A stretch of 64,000 nucleotides of DNA from Kalmusia sp. IMI 367209 (GCA_027946365.1 JAPEUQ010000007.1:1798001-1862000); one strand, 5' to 3'. Counted from the first letter of the stretch, positions 23,304-34,872 are shown. The notes: generated by a model not told the origin, from the letters alone. A program made the numbers and translations.

Positions 23304-24003
23304 ATGTTGCCGCTTTTCCGACCTGCCGATACGGATCCACTTGCTGCCCGTGCTTGCATCTCGCCGTACATCGATAACATCTGTCGCTTCTTGTCCCAAT
23401 CTGACGCAGAATTTTATTGCGATCTGATGAAGTCGTTCGAGGAAGGTAAGTAATGATAACAGTTTTCTAAACAGGTAACATATTCTCAGCTAACTTTATC
23501 TAGACAATGTGACTGAGGCTGCCCTCAATGATTACATAGTCTGCAGCGGCTTATTCAAGCATTTATCCGACGTTCTTTACCTCCATGATGACCTCGTCCT
23601 CGTGATCACGCTAAACAATGTCGATACCGATAATCAGATCGCCAAACATGCGGAACAAGTGGCCGGTCAAGTAGTCGAGACTAAGGGAGGCAAAATGAAC
23701 GCGCAGTGCGAAAGACAGATGGAGCATTTGGAGGGTGAGAAGGGCGAAAATAGTAACAGCCACGATACGTCTACGAAAGAGCAGAAGACGAATAAGGATA
23801 CACAGGCTTCCGGGGATCCTATGAAAGCAGTCCCCAAAACTGCTGCGAAGCGAGTCCGGAAACCCGTGGGTAAATATGAGAAAGCGATGCTTATGCAAGA
23901 GGCGGCGTGGTTCACATCAAAAGAGAAGCGTGACACGAGATCTGCCAATGCGGAGAAATCGCGAAGGAAGTCCGTCGTGAACTATAACGAGAAGTTGGAC
24001 TAA
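23304..24003 (+). CDS. hypothetical protein with basic tail
   Basis: Exons 23304-23445 and 23504-24003, intron 58 bp, 213 residues. The first 75 residues are ordered and hydrophobic with several Cys, Tyr and Asp (Ile-Cys-Arg-Phe-Leu, Leu-Tyr-Leu-His-Asp-Asp-Leu-Val-Leu-Val-Ile-Thr-Leu). The rest is a highly charged, Lys/Glu/Ser/Asn-rich tail of about 135 residues, probably disordered and possibly nuclear. No known domain. A second upstream ATG in another frame does not connect. Confidence 0.55.
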
Positions 24004-24142
24004 TTAGAGAGAACCTCTGAGCAGGAAGCTGGAAGAATGCACGATAACTTGAACGGACTTTGATAATGTACGCTAATTGACCCTCACTTGCTACTAAAAG
24101 CTTTTCTTTTTGATAAGTTGATTGACCAGGACTTAAATTTCA

Positions 24143-24959
24143 TCACCACTCGTAGACACCGGACTTCCCGTCTTGCTCCCAAATAGTCCGTCCGACAACG
24201 TCCTCTTTCTTCCCCTCCGCGATTTTTCTCACAATATCGGCCGCATCCTTCGGATCTCTCCCATTCTGCTTCGTAAAGTCTCCTCCGAACTCCGTCGCCA
24301 CTAGCCCCGGACAAACAGCCCAGAACTTAATGTCCTTCTGCAATTGCGTCCAATTGGCGACCATGGCATTGATAGCAGCCTTTGACGAGCTGTAATACGC
24401 GCCCACAGCGCCGCACGGAACGTGCCCCTCCGACACCTTGGTAATTGAGCCCATATTAGAAGTCAATACGATCACTCGTGGAGACGTGGATTTCCGTAGG
24501 AGCGGAAAGGCCAGCTCGATCAGCTCAATTGCACCGAAGACGTTGACTTCGAAAATGGCGCGCCAGTCAGGGCGAGAGGTGGAGTTCCACATCTTTCCTG
24601 GAGCACCGAAGATACCAGCGTTGTTCACTAGGGTGTCGATGCGGCCATATTCTGTGTCGACTTTCTCCAGGGCGTTGACGATGCTTTCGGAGGATGTGAG
24701 ATCGATCTGGATGAAAGAGATGGTGGTGCTATCGTTTGTTTTTGCATTAAGTAGCTTAGCAGCAGCTTCTTCTCCGCGAGTTTGGTCCCGCGCGCCAACA
24801 AGAATTGTGTAGGGATGTTCTGATCGAGCGAACACCTCTGCTATACCGAATCCGAGACCCTGGTTTGCACCTGATTGACAACGATGAGTGATGTCCCAAG
24901 TTCGACATGATATTTTGCATACCTGTAATTAGGACTACCGATGGAATAGTTGATGTCAT
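24143..24959 (-). CDS. short-chain dehydrogenase/reductase
   Basis: Exon 1 24923-24959 and exon 2 24143-24870, intron 51 bp, 254 residues. Classical SDR marks are all present: the cofactor loop Thr-Gly-Ala-Asn-Gln-Gly-Leu-Gly at about residues 11-18, formed across the splice junction; Asn-Asn-Ala-Gly at 95-98; the active-site Ser in Leu-Thr-Ser-Asn-Met-Gly at about 150; and the catalytic Tyr-x-x-x-Lys at 172-176. The Arg in Gly-Ala-Arg-Asp after strand 2 favours NADP(H). It should be a cytosolic NADP-dependent carbonyl reductase of unknown substrate. C-terminus Gly-Val-Tyr-Glu-Trp is complete. Confidence 0.88.
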
Positions 24960-26296
24960 TTTGAGGAAGGTTTCGATGGTGGATCCGTCTGATTTGTGAT
25001 GTTACAGGTCGAATACGGTGATATTTAAGAGAGATATAAGCTGTCGCTTCAGGACTTGATACCACTTATATACTTAAGTGCCAGCGTGCGTAGTCAAGGC
25101 CATTAGTAATTTCATCTACTTGGTGAAACAGGCATCTATCCTACTACTAGCAGCTCTTGGCAACAGCTCATTGGTCTCCTATGTCGACCACTTACATACT
25201 AAATCAACTGAAACTTAGATTGCTGACAAAATATGGGTGTTGTTTGAACGCGAAGTTGGCTTATGTCCGAGTGGCCCGATAACATGCTGGCTGAGGTGAG
25301 CCAACAGGGACGCTATTCCTGTTTCACACTAGCGCAACCAATCAGGGGTAAATGGCTTAGGCCAGCCGGTGACACTTCTTGCTGCTTTGGGAAGACTTAA
25401 TATACATTTTAAACTGGCTGAGCTGAGCCAGTTGTGTAACAATTGTCCTATTTGCTTCCGTCGAGAGCTTTACAACTCACCTACGAAACCCGAGATCGAA
25501 GACTTCGGCAAACAGATTAACTGTAATTCCATTGACAGGTTTGAAGCACTATTCTCCCTTATTTCAGATTATGTTCGTCATGTACAGTATAATAAGTCTT
25601 CAAAGACTTGTTGGGTGCTACATCAATCCCCATGCCTAGCTCTTGTCACTAAATGCTACACTGCCTCCAATCTTAAGGTAGTTAAGCTGTCAATGTTTGG
25701 TCCATTTTTTTTGCCGACTACCAGGTTCAAAGCTACCGCTATCATCTTTCACCTCATGTTTTTGCTTCCATGCTATCTGCTAAACCTAAGCATTCTGCTT
25801 TCTCAACAGACTTGATAGGTCAAAGGTCGCATTGTAAGTTGGTGAGCCAGGGACATCCAGAGCTATAGCACTCTCATACTCACCATACTGTGCCAGATCA
25901 TCATAAGTTATCATGGGGTTATAGACCTGGCCACCAACAATGTTCTCCACGGAAGGTCAGTGCTAGGGTGAGGCAAACAAAAATGGCATAGACTTTTGGT
26001 CGACAAGACCTCACATAGGAGGCAATGTGGACCCTCTAACACATGTCCATAAGTATGTGGTGATTTTCTTGGGTTGGATCGTTATAAGAGTCAATATATG
26101 TAAGGCGGTACAGGCGAATAGTCTGAGCGAGCTGCTGCGCTAGAGTACCTGATACGGTTTCACTTCAGCCAACGAGCCGCTTTTTGATCGTCTTGTATTA
26201 ATACCTCATATATACACCAATATGTAAGACACCCCACAGGTTGAAATGTAGTGCTAATCAAGTAGTGCTAAGCAAGTGTTGTTATAAAATTAGTTT
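24960..26296. other. AT-rich gene-poor stretch
   Basis: One unbroken plus-strand frame at 25369-25815 (148 codons) begins Met-Thr-Leu-Leu-Ala-Ala-Leu-Gly-Arg-Leu, has several Cys and ends with a hydrophobic segment. It matches no family I know and lies in AT-rich DNA next to a dead gene. I regard it as chance or repeat-derived. No terminal inverted or direct repeats were found. Confidence 0.3.
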
Positions 26297-27415
26297 CTAG
26301 GATCGACCAGTATTAGCTACACCCTTTCTCGATTTTCGATTTTGCTTCAATTTCTTTTGTTGGGGACAAATAAAATTTGGTGGTGGATGACAGTGCCCCA
26401 AATTCTGCGCAGTCCCTAGATATTGTTCATTGGATACAGTAATACCCCTATCCTTGATTTCTTGTCCCGCGCTTCCACCAGCGCAAATTCCGCTTTTGGG
26501 ACATTTGAGGCCAGGTAAACCGCAAGACGGGAGGTAATACAGCTTTTCGCCACCCGTCCGGCAAGGGTCTTTTATCAGCTTGCAACTGCCAGTATCTTGG
26601 CCAGCAGAGCACGGATCGCCTTCTTTTGCACCGGATGTGTTGCAGGGCCTGTAATCATTCTTGCTGCGAATTTCTGTTTCTTTCTTATCGCGGAAGCTAT
26701 CGTCAATATCGATATTGAATCCTACTTTTTCAATTATTGTATTCTCCTGTATAAGGTTTGGGCGTTTGGTTTCGGATACCGGGGTTGGGAAGGGAGTCGA
26801 GGTGGTCTTAGTGGCAAAGCCTGTTGAGCCTTCAACGCAAAGCGAGGAATCGGTGGCGGCGGCAGCAACATCGTACTAGAGGCGCGTGAAATTGTAAGTA
26901 TGGGCAAGAGTGTAGTATATTCTGCAGTCGGCTGCTCCATATTTGAACTGTAGCGGTGTGAGATCCTCTTTGCGCACTTGGTCTCGTAGATTAACGCTGG
27001 CGTAAACGGTATATATGCCGCTTTCGCGAATCTCAGGCACAGAGGCATTGACATTATCATCAGCCCATTCATCAATCTCGCGGGCGAATTGTATATCTTC
27101 GTCCAGCTCGTCAACATCGTAGACAGTGGCGCCGCGATTGCCGGAGGCGTATTGCATTGGGCCCGGTTGGGGACGACCTCCTGCGACCACCGTTTTTACA
27201 CCAACTCGTGTCATTACCTCAACAAACAGAGCACACGCTGATCCGCATGTACCGTCGGTCAGAATTGTGATTAGCTCAGGAATCCAGTGCCGGGTTGTCC
27301 AAGACCAATTCTGTTTTTCTTCGATATACATTGTCGTAATCCACTGATCAAAAGCAGCCTTATCAAATACAATGTTGTTCAAAAAGCACATTTGAGCAGG
27401 CCCATCTTGTAGAAC
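26297..27415 (-). pseudogene. S41-type peptidase family protein, truncated and interrupted
   Basis: Minus-strand frame with the hallmark of fungal CPAF/UstP-like S41 peptidases, Leu-Thr-Asp-Gly-Thr-Cys-Gly-Ser-Ala-Cys-Ala-Leu-Phe. The nucleophile Ser lies in Gly-Ser-Ala, followed by Gly-Gly-Arg-Pro-Gln-Pro-Gly-Pro-Met-Gln. The frame is broken by TAG at 26876-26878 and then stays open in the same frame for 193 more codons to a TAG at 26297. That second part is Cys-rich (Cys-Asn-Thr-Ser-Gly, Asp-Pro-Cys-Ser-Ala-Gly), as in the natural C-terminus of the family. The N-terminal half is missing: upstream of 27415 the frame meets TGA and the sequence turns into AT-rich DNA. Neither part has a proper start. 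Loss of the N-terminus and the internal stop argue for a dead gene. Confidence 0.72.
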
Positions 27416-27827
27416 TCATCCTAGGGCAACTCATAACGTTTTCCGGTGCAGCGGGCACCTAGATAGAATGCACGCAGCCTACAACCTCACTCAGATAACC
27501 TACTTATATTAAACGTACCCTAGGGTAACACGCAAGCGTTAGCACCCTCTCATCACCACGGCAGCAAGCTCGCAATTGCGACATTGCCTTTTAACTACCT
27601 CAGTTGTAAGACATACCCAAGGGTAATTCACAGTATCATACATCACTATACATTGGAACAGGAATTTTATAAATAGGACATTGATGCTATCCATGAACTA
27701 CCAGAAACGTCGAGCTGGCCATGACTCCGTGCTAGTTGCCAAGATGCCCGCATCTGCAAACTCTACCTAAGATTAACACGGAGTTTGATCAAACACACAA
27801 TAACACCAGAAATCCTGCCACTACCTC
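27416..27827. other. intergenic at the truncation border of the peptidase relic
   Basis: Contains similar short words built on ccctaggg/cccaaggg around 27410, 27520 and 27615. No gene. It may be the junction of an inserted and decayed element. Confidence 0.25.
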
Positions 27828-28963
27828 TTACTCAGCCTTCTTCTTGCCCTTGGTGGCCTTCTCCTTGGTGGCCTTCTTCTCCTTGGTCACCGGGACCTTG
27901 CCCTTAGCATAGAACTCCTTGCCGAACCTCTCAACCTCCTTGGTCAAGCTGGAGTGGGAACGGATGGGGCGCGGGTCGGTCATGCCATCCAAGGTGGCAC
28001 CGGCGAACTTGAGGTTGAACTCGGCGACGAATTGTTTCCATCCTGACGGAGGCTTGCCGTCCTTGAGGTGGGCTGAGATCCAGACGCGCTCCTCATAGAC
28101 GTAGGACTCGACCACGGGACGGAAACGGACCGAGGTGTTTCGGCGAATCTGCTGCGAGACACGCTTGTTGAGGCAGGTGATGGCCTTCTGATCCGTCCAG
28201 TCCTTGGGTGGAGGGTTCTTGAACATCATCTTCTTGCCGTCCTTGCTGGTGAGCTTGACGATGAGCTTGTTCTTTTGGTCGTAAATAGTGCCATCTACAA
28301 GGCGCTCCCAGCGTCCGGGGACGAACTGGATGAAGTCCGGTTGGGTGGGGAAGTCCTCATCGGGAGAGGAGTCAGTGATGGTAGCGGCTGAACCCCACTT
28401 CACGTTGCGGAAGAGCTCGGGTTTGTGTGTGGTAGAAGAGTCGATCTCGCCAGCGAGATCCTCAACATCACTATCGTAGATATCGGTACCGGCCTTAGCA
28501 GCAGAGGCAATGAGTGCAGCATCAGCGGGGTTGGAGGGGCAGACGATACGGGCCTTGCGCGTCATGGTGGACTGCACAAGGGTGACTGAGTTGCGAGCAG
28601 GAGCAGAATTGGCATCAGCGCCAGGGTTGGCAAAAGTGGCCTTGCTCTCGTCCTCAGAGGAGTGCTTGATCTTGAGCTTCTTGCTAGCCGGACCGTCGGA
28701 TACTGTGGCTGTAACGGCATTGTCTGAAGGACCACCGCTTTTCATGCCTGTAGTGGAAAGGATCAGTTGCTGTACATCTACGCTAGGGCGAGCTTTGGAG
28801 AGAACATACCAGCCAAGATCAACGCAATCTCCATCTCATCGCCGGAGACCTGCGAGACGTTGGCTTGGGAGACGGTAGCCTGCTCCTCTAGAGCGCGCTT
28901 GTTGCCGGAGAGAACCTCGATCGTCTCAGTCTTGAAATTGATCTTAAGACGAAGACCAGACAT
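27828..28963 (-). CDS. hypothetical Lys-rich protein
   Basis: Exon 1 28810-28963 and exon 2 27828-28747, intron 61 bp (GTATGT donor, ACAG acceptor), 357 residues. The N-terminal 50 residues look folded (Leu-Arg-Leu-Lys-Ile-Asn-Phe-Lys-Thr-Glu-Thr-Ile). Then comes an Ala/Ser/Asp-rich linker, and residues about 165-320 form a second ordered part with Tyr and Trp (Gly-Arg-Trp-Glu-Arg-Leu-Val-Asp-Gly-Thr-Ile-Tyr). The C-terminus is a Lys/Glu/Ala/Thr-rich repeat-like tail ending Gly-Lys-Lys-Lys-Ala-Glu. Two basic clusters (Lys-Lys-Leu-Lys-Ile-Lys and the tail) could direct it to the nucleus. No family recognised. Confidence 0.65.
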
Positions 28964-30178
28964 GGTGAGAAGTAGTAGTCTGGGAAATCGTATGCGTAAC
29001 AAGTGTTTTGAGAATGAAGAGAGACTATCCAGTAGCCTGAATAAAGCTGTGCAATGCAATTGCGAGCGAAGTACGATTGTGAAGCGAAGAGAAGTGGATT
29101 GTTCGAGAGAGAAAGCAGTCCTCGTAAGGAGTCTTGTTTTATTTATTGGGTGGCTGGGACACTGCTATTGTGACTATTGAGCCTCGAAGCTTGAGTAGTT
29201 TGCAGCCCTCGAGCGGTGGAGTGAAGAGTGAATTTTGACCTTTCACTCCATTTTGACGAATGAGAGCTCACGATTTGAGGGGTGAGGAAGGCGATGGTAA
29301 GTGAAACAATACCTTAGTATTGTCCCAATAGGAATCCTGAGCGTTGTAGAGCCTGTATAGGCGTTGTCGTTATTATACAGACGATGAGGTAGCCAGCGCA
29401 TCCATTGTGAGGTGGGGCAAGAGACCATATCGCGAATGGACACAGTAGGATTATCGGAGCTCTGCTCGGTCTTCACAATGAATACTATCAAGAAGTTTGA
29501 TTTCAACCATATCGTCAATGAGTACTGCGTAGCCGGATGCTCACGGCTCTGGCGCAAGGCTTTTTTTAGCTCGAGTGGGATGTGTTTGCGTTGGCCGCAA
29601 CGTAAGAATGGTCGACAGAGATCCATAGCATCATTTAGAGTTCGCTATTAGTTCTTACATAATCTCTCTCGTAGGCATTGGAGCTGACCATATTGACAAT
29701 AGACAGTCCGTACCGGGAAGTTCACAGCTTAGGTGTAAGCTTGTGGTATAATAGATGAGGCACGCCCGTCATCTTCAGGAGAAACAACTTAAGGCGTAAG
29801 AAGACCGAAATTCATCAGTCAATTGAGTATAAACTACGTGAGCAGGCTTGAGTGAACAAACAGGAGAGGCAAGTGACGAGCGTTGCCTAGGTGTGAAATC
29901 TAGTTTACACTAAGCCAAATCGGGAACCACGCGTCACATGCACCTTCAACACTGCGTATGCGTGCTACTAGCTGTTAATTTATATTGAGGGTGGTTAAGA
30001 ATATCTGCTGATGAGAGCAACGATAATTTTTGCGCGATCACTTCCTCGTCAAATGGCATGGGATGAGTGAAATTTTGCATTTTCAGCCTTGCACAGTGTC
30101 CAGAGATCGCCCTCCCCCGTGCTAGGCCGCAAAAGTCGGCATGCATGGATCCATCTAGCCACGTTTAGAATGCATATG
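28964..30178. other. intergenic
   Basis: Upstream region of the Lys-rich protein gene and downstream region of the acyl-CoA ligase. Open frames at 29243-29651 on both strands look like mutual shadows. This is the left border of the siderophore cluster. No gene supported. Confidence 0.3.
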
Positions 30179-32108
30179 CTACCTCTCCTCCTTCAACAAC
30201 CTCTCTGCTCGATCCCTTAGCACGAACTTCTTGACCTTTCCACTACCGGTCAACGGTACATCTGCCTCGCAATCAAGGCCCAGCCAAAACACCTTCGTGG
30301 GCGCCTTATGCCTTCCTAGCACGGCTCTAACCCACTTCTTGACTTCCTCCAGATCGGGCTTTTCGGCGCCTTCCTCGAGTTGCAGGAAAGCAACAGGAAC
30401 TTCAACGTACTTGGGATGCGAGACGCCGACCACAATAGCGCGGGCGATAGATGAGTGCGAGACGAGACGTTCTTCTATCTCGAGGGGGTAAATGTTTTCG
30501 CCACCTATACAAAGGATCAGTAAGCAGCTAAGAAAAAGGGAATGTTGCGCAGAGAAACCTACCGCGGATGATGATGTCCTTGAAACGTCCCGTGATCGTG
30601 CAGTACCCGTCGACATCCACAACAGCCTCATCACCCGTATGCAGCCACAACTCGCCCTGGTCATCTCTAACCAGCACTTCCGCGCTCTTGACAGGGTTCT
30701 CCCAATACCCCCTGCAAAGCTGATACCCCGCGACACAGAGCTCACCACGCACGCCGATCGGCACAACGCGATTGTCGCGATCCACAATCTTGACGCGCGC
30801 ATGCGGCATCACTGTCCCGACGGTCGTCAGCCGCGTGTGCAGCGAATCTGTCGTGTGCGCGTTGAACACGGTAGGACTCGCCTCGGTGAGACCGTAGCTA
30901 GACGTGAAGTCTGTCATGCCTAGCTCGTTCACCATGCGCTCCATGAGCCACTTGGGCACGGGGCTTCCCGCCACGATGCCTGTTCGCAGCTCTGAGCTCC
31001 AGCCTGAAGGCTTGGGTAGGTCTACTATGGCTTCCATCATGGCGGGGACGCCGTGTAGTGCGGTGCATCGCTCGTCGGAGATAGCGTGTAGTGTCGCGAC
31101 TGGGTCGAATGATTCGGCGGGGTATACGATGCGGCCGCCGTGTGTGATGGTAGCGAGGAGACCAAGCGTGAGGCCGAAGCAGTGGAAGAGGGGAGGTGGG
31201 CAGCAGAGGGAATCAGAGGGCGTGAGCTGCATGCGGTCGCCGATAAAGCGCGAGTTGTTTACGAGGTTACTGGGCTATGGTTAGCTATATCATTCCATCT
31301 TCCCAAGGAGGCAAGAACATACTGATGGGTGAGCATCGCTGCCTTCGGATTGCCGGTACTCCCGCTAGTAAATTGCAGATTTGCAATATCGTAGGGGCTT
31401 ATTATTCCATCGAAAATGTCTAGTATATGCTCCGGTATCGACTGCGCCTCACCAGTAAACTCATCATATTTGACAAATCCATCGTCGTCGCCGCGTATTA
31501 GGCAGACAGTTTTCAGGTCTGGCAGGTCCTCCGATATCTCGTCGCTTTTCAGTCGTTCAAGTAGTGGTCGGTTATCAAATCGTCCCACGTCCTCACTCGT
31601 GAACAACAATCTACACTCTGACATGGTTAACTCGCTGCCAGCTTTTTCCGGTTCTGCGACAACACTTACTTGTGTGCTTCAGCGCATACTCTGCTTCCGT
31701 CGCCGTATATGTATTATTTAATGTAACGCATATCGCACCGATTCTTGCACAAGCGAAAAACACCGCCACGTACTTCTCACAATTCCCACTCATTATACCA
31801 ATCCTATCTCTTGGCCGGATGCCATACCGCAGAAGCGCGCGGGCTAGCAAATTCGATTGTTCCCATAATTGGCGATATGTCCATCTCGCACCCGTCCACG
31901 ATATTATCACACACTCATTATTGGGGTAGTACTCCGCTTGTTGTGCAAGCAGTTGCGAGACGGTGATCTGCAGAAGGGGTGGATCTAGTGGGCCAGCAAC
32001 GAGGGAAAGATTTGGATATGGAGGAAGAATATACGGGTCGATCTGGAGCAACGTCTGGTTCAAACGTTGAAGAGCATCATGCCGGGCCTGTTCGAATAAT
32101 TCCGCCAT
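30179..32108 (-). CDS. sidI: acyl-CoA ligase of the siderophore cluster (SidI-like)
   Basis: Four exons on the minus strand: 31670-32108, 31323-31617, 30563-31269 and 30179-30504, introns 52, 53 and 58 bp, 588 residues. It belongs to the ANL adenylating superfamily. The ATP/AMP loop reads Phe-Thr-Ser-Gly-Ser-Thr-Gly-Asn-Pro-Lys at about residues 225-235, followed by Ser-Tyr-Gly-Leu-Thr-Glu-Ala-Ser-Pro, the Leu-His-Thr-Gly-Asp core, and Gly-Gly-Glu-Asn-Ile-Tyr-Pro-Leu-Glu-Ile-Glu, which arises across intron 3. Gly-Ser-Gly-Lys-Val-Lys-Lys near the end supplies the catalytic Lys. Beside a SidF-like acyltransferase it most likely makes the acyl-CoA donor, as SidI makes mevalonyl-CoA for fusarinines. 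The substrate is inference. An N-terminal Arg-Leu-x5-Gln-Ile resembles a PTS2 signal but for its last residue. Three of the cluster's ATCWGATAA sites lie 540-705 bp upstream and two more about 1.05-1.15 kb upstream. Confidence 0.87.
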
Positions 32109-32650
32109 GAGCGACACTCAATTGTGTTGCGCGCTCAATCGAGCTTCCGAAACTCAACCAGAAGTTTAGGAGAGCTCGATACGACGGGAACAACGTATCC
32201 GGCGAGATGATGGAAGAGAAGAAAGAGGATGCTCAGCGATGCGATGCTGTACGCACCCAACCAAAAGAGTTCGAAGAGGATCTGGACGGTGGAGCTGTGC
32301 TTCGTCATTGCGAGTTCGCAGATGCTTCGGATCTAGCTCACCTTGAGCCAGTCTATCTACCTACCATGTACGTACCTAGTTTTGCGTCAAGCGATCTCGG
32401 ACTGAAATCGTAGGACACGCCTGTGTAACGTCTTCACACCCAAACAGCCCTCTGCCGGCAGGAAAACGCCGTCGACATCATTTATGGGCTGATCAATACC
32501 GAGCCTATCGAGGATATTCCCTGTCAGAGTAAGATCACCGAGGGTCCATGGCAGTCCCATGTGAGAAGCACATCATCGCTGTGATCGGCGGGTGTTCGGC
32601 GATGATGCTATCAATCAGACCCTAGTCTAGTGCTGGCACTTCATTGTTGC

Positions 32651-32705
32651 ATCTGATAAGATCATCTCCGCAGTCGACACGTCAACGATAAAATTTTTAT
32701 CAGAT
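32651..32705 (+). promoter_or_regulatory. two extended GATA (SreA-type) sites
   Basis: ATCTGATAA on the plus strand at 32651-32659 and its complement at 32697-32705. They match the ATCWGATAA consensus known for the GATA-type iron repressor SreA of Aspergillus. Position is 543-597 bp upstream of the ligase start. Confidence 0.65.
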
Positions 32706-32804
32706 GGGGGCGTCCCCTGGCGCTATACGTTAGTGAGACATGGGGTAGTTGATGAACCGGGAGGATTTCCGTCCGCACTGGCGTGGGTAAAGGTTGCGTA
32801 AATT

Positions 32805-32813
32805 TTATCAGAT
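32805..32813 (-). promoter_or_regulatory. extended GATA (SreA-type) site
   Basis: ATCTGATAA on the minus strand, about 700 bp upstream of the acyl-CoA ligase start. Confidence 0.6.
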
Positions 32814-33159
32814 TGCACCGCCGCAGCCAAAACAACCCACATGCCGTCTTGACGCCTCACTATAGACCCTGCGTCATACCCTTCGTAGTTTGGTTACTAT
32901 GTAGTTATGGTGTGCTCGTTTAGCTCGGGTGCAAAAAGCCAGCAATTATGCCGAGATCGCCAAGCTTCATTATAGTTGCTTGGATTTGTAGTGCGCGGAT
33001 CATGAAATCATCTATGCTTCCACTGTCTTGTATGCTACAATGACTTCTGCTTTGGACTTGAGGTAAGTATACCTCCACGATCATGAGCTGAGAGAACGCG
33101 ATTGAGGAGGACTAAGTGGCCGATTCACCCCGATCGGTACGAAGCACGCAAGCGAGCGG

Positions 33160-33256
33160 ATCTGATAAAAATTTTCCTCGCTCGGACGGATGGTGTAGAC
33201 CAGCCATGGGCACGCATGCATCGACGGCGTATAGGGCTTGTTTTAAGTTATCTGAT
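33160..33256 (+). promoter_or_regulatory. two extended GATA (SreA-type) sites
   Basis: ATCTGATAA on the plus strand at 33160-33168 and ATCAGATAA on the minus strand at 33248-33256, between the ligase and the acyltransferase. They are over 1 kb from the ligase start and lie 240-340 bp beyond the acyltransferase stop. Confidence 0.55.
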
Positions 33257-33495
33257 CCGCCCCCTGCAGGCTGACGACAGGGGCGCGCAATAACGTCGCG
33301 CTAGGCGCCCATGGGGTCCCTTGTGTAAATTGCAAAAGCTGACTATTGTATTGTGGGGTCGGCCCAGACTAACAAATTCAATGCATGCCTTGGTACCAGG
33401 AACGAGCTTTCGGCCTCGAACACGGAATGGAACGGAATGAGCGTGGGAAGACCAGTATGCTAAGACGATCTATATATTTTTTGGTATATCAAACA

Positions 33496-34872
33496 CTACA
33501 ATTTCGCCAATGCGTCCAAACTAGGGCGGACCTTCTTTTCACCGTCCCAAACGAATGGACTAAGCGCAAAGAACTTTTCTCTGTTGACCATCATCAATGC
33601 ACTTCGCTTATGCGGCAGATCAATCAACTTCTCCACATGGAAGCCGTGAACAAAATCGTAAGCGAGCACCGTACTGCTGGTTTGGGCAGGTTCGCCGACA
33701 AGGTTCCAGGTACGAGGTTCGTCCAGGAACATGTAGTGCATGAGTCCAGACCACCAAGCAGAGACTCGGTAGGGACCTCTGAATCTGATGTCCCCAACGA
33801 GCGAATGTCGGCCACGGTCGTACGGCGACGCCAGAAAGTGTGCGCCCATATGATCCTCCTACAAAGCTATCAGCGAAAACGTAAAGCTAGCATAAGCCGA
33901 GAGACCTACCATAGCCCAATAGACTTCGAAGTAAGCAAATAGCACGTCGTCGAAGGCTGCAAACATGGTGACGACGTGTGGGTCCTCATGCAGCTTTCGC
34001 AAGTACTCGCGATGCTGGTCTAGCGTCCCGGTTTCGTTCCACCCGGCTGCAACACGTGGATCATTCTGCCAGACATTGAACAGGCGCAGATGATCGTCAT
34101 TGGTGTAATCAAGGGCAATCATAGTGAAATGCTCCTGCAGGTGTGGGATCCAGCGACTGTAGATGACGGACCCAGGAGCTGGTTTCGGTCGACGTACAGG
34201 GTGCATAGTGTGGCGTGGCAGAGCTGGGAACTGCGTGCTTGGTGCCGTCTGGAATGGAAACGGGGGATATTCCGTAGTGATTGGTTTATTAGATGCATCC
34301 AAATGCGGCGCCCACACTGGACGGGCACCGAATGGAGATGCAGCTCCTTGCCAAAAAGTACTTCGTAGAAGGAGGTGCCCGTCGTGGGGAGCTGAAGCGT
34401 TTGATCCTTGAGGATGTGGGTGAAAGAGACCAGTTGTGAAAAGTTCAGTCGCAAGCGACGCGGAATCATTTCCAGAAAAAAGGATCCGAATGTTTTCAAC
34501 GAAGGGATGCTGCGAGAACAGGGCGTAGGCAACTAACCAGAGCTGTGGAATAGATGGCCTAGTACCAGTCCAGGAAATCGTCGCGTAAGGAGCTCGTCGT
34601 GCTCTGGCCCAAGAGCTGTTGTCGCCTTTGGGTGGAATGGCGCCATCTGTTAGGAAAGCTATATCGCTGAACAAAAGGCTGTCATGATGAAGGGCCACCG
34701 GGGAAGGCACGCCGTTCCCTTTGGAGTGTTCTTGGGAAAGCGATATTTGGTACTGTTTTGGTTGTCCAGATGTAGCTTTGTTCGTAATCGCATATGCTGT
34801 AAGGTACGGGTGAGGGAGCTTCAAAATGAAGGGATCCGCTGGAACATTTGTTTCTGAGGAAGACTGAGCCAT
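33496..34872 (-). CDS. sidF: hydroxyornithine N-acyltransferase (SidF-like, GNAT)
   Basis: Exon 1 33910-34872 and exon 2 33496-33858, intron 51 bp, 441 residues. The C-terminal half is the siderophore acyltransferase GNAT domain: Phe-Ala-Tyr-Phe-Glu-Val-Tyr-Trp-Ala at the splice junction, then Tyr-Asp-Arg-Gly-Arg-His-Ser-Leu-Val-Gly, Phe-Arg-Gly-Pro-Tyr-Arg-Val, Met-Phe-Leu-Asp-Glu-Pro-Arg-Thr and Gly-Phe-His-Val-Glu-Lys. These motifs are shared with SidF and related enzymes that move an acyl group from CoA to N5-hydroxyornithine. The last three residues are Ala-Lys-Leu, a canonical PTS1, in line with the known peroxisomal step of fusarinine synthesis in Aspergillus. Length fits the family (about 460). 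The 517 bp upstream gap is shared with the divergent SidA-like gene. Confidence 0.9.

Larger units (their letters stand above)
32109..33495. other. cluster intergenic region with five SreA-type sites
   Basis: 1.4 kb upstream of the ligase and downstream of the acyltransferase. It carries five ATCWGATAA elements listed separately. A short plus-strand frame at 32207-32413, and another coding-like stretch at about 32450-32590 (Asn-Ala-Val-Asp-Ile-Ile-Tyr-Gly-Leu-Ile-Asn), could be parts of a small or decayed gene. They have no recognisable domain. Confidence 0.4.

Noticed and set aside
25369..25815. 148-codon plus-strand frame as a transposon protein
   Set aside because: No transposase, reverse transcriptase or helicase motif and no terminal repeats could be seen.
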